Shown piece by piece: positions 34,266-41,256 of a DNA stretch of 64,000 bases; the stretch's first letter is position 1; each line of letters starts with the position of its first letter. Below the pieces are notes generated by a model, which had not been told where the DNA came from, made no database searches, and was given only the letters and a program-made list of their open reading frames with translations. The translations under genes and the position numbers were made by a program. Where the stretch lies: positions 2,143,409 to 2,207,408 of the forward strand of contig NZ_CP036264.1 of assembly GCF_008035925.1 (NCBI RefSeq), written 5' to 3'. The stretch comes from Stieleria maiorica (lineage in GTDB: Bacteria; Planctomycetota; Planctomycetia; Pirellulales; Pirellulaceae).

Positions 34266-35393
34266 ATGAACCATCCACTTCGATTGACGACCGTCGTGAG
34301 CTGCTTGTTTTTGTGCGCAGCGGCCGAATCACTGCAAGCACAATCCCCTCGGGAACGGGCGCCGCGGATCCCGTTTTCCGAAGTGCTGCGGCGTGAGGAT
34401 GCCGACGGAGACGGGAAAGTGACCAAGGCGGAATTCAAGGCCGCGCCGCGATTGTTCGAGCGGCTTGATCGCAATCACGATGATGTGTTGACCCGCGAGG
34501 ATTTTGCAGTTAACGAACGCCCGAACCCAAACCGCCCGAACCCAAACCGGCTCAACGCACCGGACGACGTCACCGTCCTCCGGGATCTGGTCTTCGGCAC
34601 CGGGGGCGGACGCGATTTGACGATGCATCTGGTCCTGCCGAAAGAAAAGAGCGACAAGTCGCTGCCGCTGTACGTTTGGATTCACGGCGGTGGCTGGCAG
34701 GGGGGCACAAAGGAGGGCGGGGTTCGTCAGGTCATCCCGCTGGTCCGCCGCGGCTTTGTCGGCGCGACGATCGAATATCGACTGACAGGCGAAGCTCCCT
34801 TTCCGGCCCAGATCGAGGATTGCAAATGCGCGATCCGCTACTTGCGCGCCCACGCAACCAAGTACAACCTGGACGTCGACCGGATCGCCGCGGGTGGCAG
34901 TTCAGCCGGTGGCCATCTGGTCGCACTGCTCGGCACCTCCGGCGGAGTCAAGGAACTCGAAGGCAGCGGCGGATGGCCCGATCAATCCAGTCGCGTTCAG
35001 GCGGTCGTCGACCTGTTCGGACCGACCGATTTCAACACCTTTGTGACCACCCCGGGATACGAGGGACACAATCGCGACGGTTCGCCGGAATCAAAACTAC
35101 TCGGCGGCGGCGAAGTGCTGAAAAAACCGGACGGGATCAAACAAGTCAATCCGATCACTTATGTCGACCACGACGATCCGCCGTTCCTGATCATTCACGG
35201 CAGCGATGATCGCACGGTGCCGCCGAACCAAAGTGAACTGATGCACCAGGCGCTGCAAGCGGCCAAGGTCGAAAGCACCCTGCACGTGATCGACGGGGCC
35301 GGACACGGCGGGTCAAAATTCTCCGAACCCGAAATTCGTCAAATGCAGATCGATTTTTTGGTCCAGACGTTCAAGGTTGGTGAGGCGGAGTGA
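34266..35393 (+). CDS. Secreted alpha/beta-hydrolase esterase with N-terminal EF-hand pair
   Basis: A 375-residue exported protein. Signal peptide MNHPLRLTTVVSCLFLCAAA, then an EF-hand-like pair (DADGDGKVTKAEF and DRNHDDVLTREDF, about 45-85), a PNPNR repeat linker, and a hydrolase domain of the BD-FAE/carboxylesterase type: oxyanion-hole HGGGW, nucleophile elbow GGSSAGG, acid loop HGSDDRTVPP and catalytic GAGHGG. The substrate is unknown; related planctomycete proteins lie in polysaccharide or xylan deacetylation clusters, but none is nearby. Followed at 24 nt by the tandem repeat array. Confidence 0.88.
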   Translation: MNHPLRLTTVVSCLFLCAAAESLQAQSPRERAPRIPFSEVLRREDADGDGKVTKAEFKAAPRLFERLDRNHDDVLTREDFAVNERPNPNRPNPNRLNAPDDVTVLRDLVFGTGGGRDLTMHLVLPKEKSDKSLPLYVWIHGGGWQGGTKEGGVRQVIPLVRRGFVGATIEYRLTGEAPFPAQIEDCKCAIRYLRAHATKYNLDVDRIAAGGSSAGGHLVALLGTSGGVKELEGSGGWPDQSSRVQAVVDLFGPTDFNTFVTTPGYEGHNRDGSPESKLLGGGEVLKKPDGIKQVNPITYVDHDDPPFLIIHGSDDRTVPPNQSELMHQALQAAKVESTLHVIDGAGHGGSKFSEPEIRQMQIDFLVQTFKVGEAE

Positions 35394-35417
35394 ATGGAGA
35401 GGGGGTGTGAAGTGGTT

Positions 35418-35542
35418 GGCAGAATGATGGGGGGCAAAACGATGGGGGCAAAACGATGGGGAGGCAGAATGATGGGGAGGCAGAATGGTGGGGAGGCAGA
35501 ATGATGGGGAGGCAGGATGATGGGGAGGCAGGATGATGGGGG
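35418..35542. repeat. Tandem array of about eight GGCAGAATGATGGGGA units
   Basis: Eight degenerate 14-16-bp units: GGCAGAATGATGGGG, two GGCAAAACGATGGGG variants, then GGCAGAATGATGGGGA, GGCAGAATGGTGGGGA, GGCAGAATGATGGGGA and two GGCAGGATGATGGGG copies. No spacers, so this is a tandem repeat and not a CRISPR array. It lies between two convergent genes; the family recurs at 27932-27995 in reverse orientation. Confidence 0.85.
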
Positions 35543-35546
35543 CCTC

Positions 35547-35574
35547 ATTTTTTGACCATTCAATCTTTTGACCA
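35547..35574. repeat. ATTTTTTGACC repeats (family copy)
   Basis: ATTTTTTGACC at 35547-35557 followed closely by the variant ATCTTTTGACC. The 11-mer is identical to the copies at 15442 and 15458. It directly follows the tandem array and precedes the end of the phosphatase gene. Confidence 0.6.
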
Positions 35575-35581
35575 TCCGCCG

Positions 35582-36568
35582 TCACTTTTCACTTAGCGGG
35601 ACGTCGCGAAAACGCTGGTGACAGGACTTGCAATCCGACGTGATTTGCCGCAACTGTTGATTCAACGCCGCGGGCGGCTGCGGTGTCATTGCCGCGTCCC
35701 ACCGCCGCAGCGTCTTCTCGAGTGATCGCGCGGTTTCCTCGGAGTGACGCATGATCTGGATGAATGCGTCGGATTCCTGCTGGGTCGCTTCGGTCCGCAG
35801 CAGTTCGGTGAAGTGCTCGCGAAGCAAGAGCGCCTGGTGCGGCGGATCGAGGTCGGGATGATCGGGAGGCGACTTCCAGTCGGCGGCGGCGATTTTCTGC
35901 AGGTGATGATGGGATTGCTCCAGCGAGACCATGGCTTCGGCCATCGGCGGCACGTCGACCGAGGCTTGAAACCGAACCTCCAGCGCGTCCAGCAGGTCAT
36001 GGTCGATGCGATCGACGTCTCGCGCGGCTTGATACAGCCCACGATAGTGCGGGCTGGTGCCGGCCAGCTGCAGGACCTTCACGCTTTGCGATTTTGGGAT
36101 CAACCCGGCGGCGACACAGGCGACGCTGGCGGCGGCGGGACTGCGATGCTTGCCATGATGACAATGCAGATACACCGGTCCGTCCAGCTGGCGAACGGCC
36201 TTGGCCAGTTCCCGCACGCGCTGCTCGGGTACGCCGTCGTAGCCATGCGGCAGGTGCACGTACCGCAGCCCGTGTTCGCGAGCCAGTTCGACGTCGGGTC
36301 GGGCGCCGTCAACACTGATCACCGTTTCGACGCCCAACCGTCGCAACTCGCGAAAACCGGCCCCGCCGGCGGGCAGTCCCCCGGAGATGACTCGGGGGTG
36401 AATTCGGATGGCGTTGGGCAGATGCTCCGTTGACAATCGTTCAAGCGGTACGGGGGGCGCATCGGCGTCCGCTTGCGCCGAGGGCCGTTCAACGGGGTTG
36501 GGTGATGCTCCGTCTGGCCAGCATGTGGTGGCTGAAGCGGCCAGACAGAAAACTACGATTCGAAACAA
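35582..36568 (-). CDS. Exported tyrosine-phosphatase-like domain fused to a cytochrome c'-like domain
   Basis: A 328-residue protein with an N-terminal signal-like segment (RIVVFCLAASATTC). Residues about 45-180 match dual-specificity phosphatases: the P-loop HCHHGKHRSP (HC-x5-R with catalytic Cys, about 130) follows DGPVYL. The C-terminal third is helical and ends in CKSCHQRFR, the single haem motif at the end of a four-helix cytochrome c'-type fold. The start codon is TTG at 36568 and is uncertain. Phosphatase plus haem in one periplasmic chain is unusual; a redox- or NO-controlled phosphatase is one possible reading. Convergent with the esterase gene. Confidence 0.78.
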   Translation of the reverse strand: MFRIVVFCLAASATTCWPDGASPNPVERPSAQADADAPPVPLERLSTEHLPNAIRIHPRVISGGLPAGGAGFRELRRLGVETVISVDGARPDVELAREHGLRYVHLPHGYDGVPEQRVRELAKAVRQLDGPVYLHCHHGKHRSPAAASVACVAAGLIPKSQSVKVLQLAGTSPHYRGLYQAARDVDRIDHDLLDALEVRFQASVDVPPMAEAMVSLEQSHHHLQKIAAADWKSPPDHPDLDPPHQALLLREHFTELLRTEATQQESDAFIQIMRHSEETARSLEKTLRRWDAAMTPQPPAALNQQLRQITSDCKSCHQRFRDVPLSEK

Positions 36569-36885
36569 AGCGGATTCCTCAGATCGTCCGATTGGCGGAT
36601 TCGCAAGACCGTCTTTTTAGCACGTCGGGTGTGCTTGTGTTCTGCCCGACACGATCTTTGCTTTGGGCAGATGTTCAGTTGTCGATGCAGTCCCACACTG
36701 CAAGCGTGCTGATTCAAACAGCCAGATGGTCGATTACGTGAAGGAATCAACAGCAAATCGTGAACCGACGGAAGTCGCAGATTTGAGTACAATCGCCATC
36801 GCGAATAACGTTAAACTAGCGGCAGTGGGCGGTTTTTGCATGTGGAACGTCCGGGGCAACTAACAAACCACTCAGGTGGGATCAA
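36569..36885. other. Intergenic region between divergent genes
   Basis: 317 nt between the phosphatase-cytochrome and the response regulator. A 45-codon frame near 36723 carries no recognised features. I see no strong repeat; promoter elements for both genes should lie here. Confidence 0.35.
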
Positions 36886-37785
36886 ATGACCGAGATACTG
36901 ATTGTTGATGACTCTCCGGTGGACCGTTTCTTCACACGCGACCTGATCGCCGATCAACCGGGCTTTCGGATCACGTTTGCAGAAGACGGATGCAAGGCGT
37001 TGGAGAGGATGCGGCGGTCAAAACCCGATCTGGTGATCACCGACCTGGTCATGCCGGAAATGGATGGTCTGGAATTGGTGCGTGCCTCGCGGCGTGAATT
37101 CCCCGAGGTCCCCGTCGTGTTGATGACGGCCTACGGCAATGAGTCCTTGGCCGTTGACGCGTTGTACGAGGGGGCCGCCAGCTATGTCCCCAAGGCGAAA
37201 CGCGTGGAACGACTGGCCGAAACCGTGTATCGCGTGTTGGCTCGATCCCACGCCAATCGGAACCGCAACCAGACGACCAAGTTTTACGGCAAGGTCGAAG
37301 CAACGTTTTATCTGGACAACGATCCCGACAAAGTCCCCGCGCTATTGGATTATGTCCAGCAGATCATCGGCGGGTTGGAATTGAGTGACGCGACGGAGCA
37401 CATTCGTGTCGGTGTGGCATTGGAAGAGGCGCTGTTGCATTCCATCTGGCACGGCAACTTGGAATTGACCAGCGATGAACTGGACCGCAGTCGTGCGGCC
37501 GGCTGGGAGCGATTCAAAGAGCTGATCTCTCAGCGTCGATCGCAATCGCCCTACTGTGATCGCCAGATCGTATTGAAAGTCCACGTCACCAACAGCACGG
37601 CCCGCTTCGTCATCTGTGACGGTGGCAGCGGTGACCCCGATCGCTCCGCCGGTGGTTTCAGCCGCAAAGATTGTTTCGGAACGGGCGAAGGGATCGGGTT
37701 TGCGCTGATGAGTATGCTGATGGACAACGTGCGTTACAACGACGCCGGAAACGAGCTGACACTGATCAAGGTCAGCAAAAACTGA
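36886..37785 (+). CDS. Response regulator with RsbW-like histidine-kinase ATPase output domain
   Basis: A 299-residue cytosolic protein. The receiver domain (1-125) has the acidic pair at VDDS, phospho-acceptor Asp in VITDLVMPEMDG (about 53), the Thr in MTAYG and Lys in YVPKAKR. The second half (about 145-299) has the HATPase_c_2 features of RsbW/SpoIIAB-type anti-sigma kinases: VALEEALLHSIWHGNLEL (N box), VICDGGSGDPD and GEGIGFALMSMLMDNVRYND (G box). The fusion ties a two-component signal to a partner-switching kinase. A STAS protein at 27365 is a candidate partner. ATG 36886 with a GGTGGG-containing leader. A hairpin follows at 37841. Confidence 0.86.
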   Translation: MTEILIVDDSPVDRFFTRDLIADQPGFRITFAEDGCKALERMRRSKPDLVITDLVMPEMDGLELVRASRREFPEVPVVLMTAYGNESLAVDALYEGAASYVPKAKRVERLAETVYRVLARSHANRNRNQTTKFYGKVEATFYLDNDPDKVPALLDYVQQIIGGLELSDATEHIRVGVALEEALLHSIWHGNLELTSDELDRSRAAGWERFKELISQRRSQSPYCDRQIVLKVHVTNSTARFVICDGGSGDPDRSAGGFSRKDCFGTGEGIGFALMSMLMDNVRYNDAGNELTLIKVSKN

Positions 37786-37840
37786 GGTGGTCGGTGGATG
37801 GGTGTACGACGTCCTTTCTAGGTCGTCGCGCTGAGCCCCA

Positions 37841-37870
37841 CGTACGACGGCCCGGAAGGGCCATCGTACG
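37841..37870. repeat. CGTACGA palindrome with GGCCC/GGGCC core
   Basis: CGTACGA (37841-37847) and TCGTACG (37864-37870) flank a GGCCC/GGGCC stem with a GGAA loop and one mismatch. It lies 56 nt downstream of the response regulator stop and is followed by TACGAGAAAA. Possible terminator; the motif looks like a dispersed planctomycete repeat. Confidence 0.6.
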
Positions 37871-37980
37871 TACGAGAAAAGCATCGCCCTAAGCTGAACG
37901 GTCCCTCAAGGCCAAACACCAACGCTGATCCCCGTGCCATTCGTACTTGCCCCGTTTTCGATTGAAAAACGCACGATCAG

Positions 37981-38643
37981 CTACGCGGCGCGGTAGAGGA
38001 TGCCGGATCGGTTGCGTCCGATCGGCTCGATCGCCCGGGTGTGTTTAAGCACGTAGGCGATTTTCTGGGCGAACCAACGCGGCCGTCCCGTCACCCGCGC
38101 GATGTCCTCGGTCGTGAACGAGTCGCATTCGCGATCCAACCCGACCATTTCAAACAGATCTTCAGCGCTGCGAAGCTCCATCGTCGATTCGATTCGCTCC
38201 AGAGAGACATCCGCGACGCGGTAATCCTTGCGCCAGCGACGTCGGTGGCGGCGACCGGGAACCCGCGTCTGTTCCACATGAATGAGCGCCAGTTCCAAGA
38301 TCAAGTTCTGGTGTGGAAAGACGCGTGTGAAGTAGATCAAATCTTCGAACAGATCCAACGTGTCGCCACGTTTGGGACTCAACCGCCGCGAGGTGACTTT
38401 GCCACGCGAGTTGCTCTTCTTCGCGATCCGGGTTCTCAGAATGATCGGCTTGACCACCCGGACGGTGTGGCGATCAAGCAATGCACTGATCTTGGTCTTG
38501 ATCGCCGACAGCGACGCGCACTGCACTTCGATCAATTCATCGCTTCGCACTGCATCAATCCGGTAACGCCCGACGACCACTTCGGTTTGTGACGCGTCAC
38601 AGGCGTAGTGGAGTTTTAATTGTTGATGCAGCGATGTTTCCAC
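37981..38643 (-). CDS. Uncharacterised basic protein with possible nuclease-like core
   Basis: A 220-residue protein that I do not recognise. The first 60 residues, with VVVGRYRIDAVRSDELIEVQ followed by an IKTKISALLDRHTVRVVKPI block, have the beta-strand plus D...E-x-Q layout that can indicate a PD-(D/E)xK-type fold, here with Gln in place of Lys. The last 70 residues (FTTEDIARVTGRPRWFAQKI) look like a winged-helix DNA-binding domain. The start is GTG at 38643; its first base overlaps the last base of the pyrE stop (TAGTG). Translational coupling to pyrE is likely, but a functional link is not obvious. Confidence 0.7.
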   Translation of the reverse strand: METSLHQQLKLHYACDASQTEVVVGRYRIDAVRSDELIEVQCASLSAIKTKISALLDRHTVRVVKPIILRTRIAKKSNSRGKVTSRRLSPKRGDTLDLFEDLIYFTRVFPHQNLILELALIHVEQTRVPGRRHRRRWRKDYRVADVSLERIESTMELRSAEDLFEMVGLDRECDSFTTEDIARVTGRPRWFAQKIAYVLKHTRAIEPIGRNRSGILYRAA

Positions 38644-39200
38644 TATTCCGGCTCGATCCCGAAGTCACGAATGGTGGTCAACGTTTTTAGTTTCAACCCG
38701 CGTGCGGCAAACGCGGCTTCTCCGCCGGCCAATCGGTCGATGATGCCGATGACTTCACGGACCTTCAAACCGAACGCTTCGGCCGCCTCGACCGCCTTCA
38801 GGGCGCTGCCGCCGCTGGTGATGACGTCTTCAACGATCACCACTTCCTGCCCGGGCTGGACCGGGCCTTCGACCTGTTTGCCCATGCCGTGGCCCTTGGG
38901 TTCTTTGCGGACCATGAACCCCTTGAGCGGCAGATCCTGTTGGCCAGCGATCGTGACGATCGCGGCGGTGATCGGATCGGCACCGATCGCCATGCCGCCG
39001 ACGGCGGCCGGCAGGGGGCCGGAGGCTTGGATTTCGGCCAGCATCCCGGCGGCCACCAGACCGGCACCCTTGGGGTGCAAGGTGATCCGACGGCAATCCA
39101 GGTAATAGGACGCCTTTTTGCCACTGGCCAAGGTGAACTCGCCGCGTTGGAGCGCTTCGCTGCCCAACAGATCGATCAATGCTTGTTTGCTGTACGTCAT
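38643..39200 (-). CDS. pyrE: Orotate phosphoribosyltransferase
   Basis: A 185-residue cytosolic enzyme of pyrimidine synthesis that joins orotate and PRPP to give OMP. Seen: GEFTLASGKKASYYLDCRRI (about 20-39), VRKEPKGHGMGKQVEGPVQP (flexible catalytic loop with Lys/His) and the PRPP-binding motif VVIVEDVITSGGSALKAVEA (about 120-139). Length is normal for the short bacterial form. ATG 39200. The stop overlaps the GTG of the following gene by 1 nt, so the two are co-transcribed. Confidence 0.95.
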   Translation of the reverse strand: MTYSKQALIDLLGSEALQRGEFTLASGKKASYYLDCRRITLHPKGAGLVAAGMLAEIQASGPLPAAVGGMAIGADPITAAIVTIAGQQDLPLKGFMVRKEPKGHGMGKQVEGPVQPGQEVVIVEDVITSGGSALKAVEAAEAFGLKVREVIGIIDRLAGGEAAFAARGLKLKTLTTIRDFGIEPE

Positions 39201-39471
39201 GTCATGAATGCCTACGTGGTGGATTGCTTCATCGCCGCCTGATTGTCGGTCGCGGAACTTGCCGAGCGTCCTGTCGATTTAATCAGCCGTATGGCGCGAG
39301 CCTACGGGCAACGGTAACCAATCTGCACGCCGGGGGCCCGTACGCTCGCGCGAAACGGCGAATCCCTCGTGTGGTTCGATCAAATCAACAAGCCGCCGAA
39401 AGTCTTGGCGACTTCCGCTACGGGTTCGTCTCGAGAACTTCAGGGTGACAAAGCATCAAAGCATGGCATTG

Positions 39472-40812
39472 TTATCGGCGAATCGTGACAGAGGAACCCT
39501 GGCTAAGAATCCCGTAAACGTCGTCGGCGTAGTCCCCGGCGACACTGATGCAGCCGTTCTTGGTGGGCTGGACGGTGTTCGGGCTGCCGTGGATGCTGAT
39601 TTGTCCCCCCAGATCCAACCACATCTTGCCGTAGGGGTTGTCGGGGCTGCCGGCCGGGATCGGGACACCCGAACGGTCGTAGAAGACGTGCGAGGTCTGT
39701 TTCTCTTGAACGGTGTAGGTCCCGGGGGTCGGGGCCGGATCGTTTCCGACAGCGATCTCGAATCGGCCCGCGTACAGGTCGCCCAGGAACAGCGTCAATT
39801 GCTGGCTCGTCAGGTCGACTTCGGCACGAAACGGGCCGCGGACCATTTTCAGTTCCGTCCCCGGAAGCACCATCACCGGATCCTCCACGCCGTTGATATT
39901 GGCCAGCAATTGCGGCGGGACGTCGTTTTCTATGGCGATCTCCACCAGGTCTTCGCTGGCGGTCACGCGGTGCGGCGGTTCCAGCAGGTGACGGCGCGAA
40001 TAGATCACTTCGCGGGCCAGCGGATCGAGCCGGCTGAGCAGTTGTCGGCGTTGGTCGTCGGACAGGTCCGGCATCCCGTAAAAGACGCTCAGCGTTGCCA
40101 GGGCTTCTTTCAATTGCCCCTTGGCGAACATCGCGTCGGCGGTCGCAAACGCATTGATCAGCCCTCGGTTTTCGCGGGGCTCAGGCTTACCACCAAGCGA
40201 TCCGGTTGCCGTCCCCGGCGACTCGTCGGTCATCGTGAATCCGGTTCCGTCACTGTTGAATGCAGACCCACGCGACGGATCGAACGTTGATGCGGCGTCG
40301 GAGGGGTCCGGCATGCGGAACTCACCCGGCGTGGAGGCGTAGGAGTCGACCGGGCCGGGTGTCACGCTGGACGCTCCCGGTTCGACCGCCGGCAGCTTGG
40401 TGATGTTGCTGGCCACCGCGGCTTCGTGTTCGACCGAGGGTTCCAATTTGGGCGGCAGGTCCGCGAACGAACTTCCGAAAGTCCCTGGGGGCGAAAATGT
40501 TGGCGCCGGCGCGGTTGCCGCCGCGGACGGACGATGCGGCGTCACAGCCGGGGAGGCGGCGAGCCCGCCGGCCGATTCAGCGACCAGTGCGTCCTGGGGC
40601 GGCGAAAGGACGCCCGCCGGTGGTTCGTCCAGTTGCAACCCGGTGGCGACCGCTTCATCGGTCCCAAAGGCGCCACTGCCCGCGTCCTCGATCACCAAGA
40701 TCTCCTCGATCTCATCGGGCAGCGGTTCCGGCGGTGTGGTCAGGGAAACATAACCGCCGTACAGGACGGTGAGCATCAGAACGACGATGGCGGCAGTTTT
40801 TATCGTTTGCAC
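39472..40812 (-). CDS. Membrane-anchored L,D-transpeptidase (YkuD) with LysM-like segment
   Basis: A 446-residue protein. GTG 40812 is chosen as start because GGAGG lies 6 nt upstream; a TTG at 40860 would add 16 residues. One membrane span follows (TAAIVVLMLTVLYGGYVSL), then a long Pro/Ala-rich linker, a helical region, a LysM-like segment (ASEDLVEIAIENDVPPQLLA) and a YkuD domain with catalytic ISIHGSPNT and a NGCISVAG Cys (the usual H-x16-SxGC motif, here N-G-C). L,D-transpeptidases form 3-3 peptidoglycan cross-links. Two planctomycete specifics: the linker is long, and the Ser before the Gly-Cys is replaced by Asn. Confidence 0.86.
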   Translation of the reverse strand: MQTIKTAAIVVLMLTVLYGGYVSLTTPPEPLPDEIEEILVIEDAGSGAFGTDEAVATGLQLDEPPAGVLSPPQDALVAESAGGLAASPAVTPHRPSAAATAPAPTFSPPGTFGSSFADLPPKLEPSVEHEAAVASNITKLPAVEPGASSVTPGPVDSYASTPGEFRMPDPSDAASTFDPSRGSAFNSDGTGFTMTDESPGTATGSLGGKPEPRENRGLINAFATADAMFAKGQLKEALATLSVFYGMPDLSDDQRRQLLSRLDPLAREVIYSRRHLLEPPHRVTASEDLVEIAIENDVPPQLLANINGVEDPVMVLPGTELKMVRGPFRAEVDLTSQQLTLFLGDLYAGRFEIAVGNDPAPTPGTYTVQEKQTSHVFYDRSGVPIPAGSPDNPYGKMWLDLGGQISIHGSPNTVQPTKNGCISVAGDYADDVYGILSQGSSVTIRR

Positions 40813-41256
40813 GACAGTCCTCCGTGACGGATTCGTGCGAAGAATCAAGCGGGTTAACAATCAAGATCCACGTCTAGTCAAATCTTCACGCCCGTTTCCA
40901 GGTCAGTTTGGAAGAATTCAATTCCTGCGTCGCCGAATCGACGGCCCCGAATGCCGCGCCGTTGAGCAGGGCGGCACGACCGTGCGCGGGATTCGCGCTG
41001 GGGGCACGTCCATCCGGCAGGCCAATCCGAACAATTCTACACGCTAAGGGATATTTTATTGGCCTTCGCCGTGCACTGTGGCAAAGAGGGTCGTCGAACT
41101 TCCGCCAAGTGCTCACAGGGGTGTGGATTGGCGCGGCGGTTGCGTGCGGTGGTGTCCCGGCCGGTGATGACCAACCGGCCACAGAGATTCGTAGGCGGCG
41201 ATCTCGACCCATGATTCCCCCGGTTCCACCTCCCCCGGTTCTGGTTGCCGCCTGCA
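40813..41256. other. Intergenic region between divergent genes
   Basis: 444 nt upstream of the nitrate/electron-transfer region. Contains a 7-bp hairpin GGCCGGT/ACCGGCC at 41159-41180, and an AT-rich stretch near 41048 (GGGATATTTTATTGG) that might be a promoter. No gene recognised. Confidence 0.4.

Noticed and set aside
35418..35542. CRISPR array
   Set aside because: Units are directly adjacent with no unique spacers and no cas genes; it is a simple tandem repeat.
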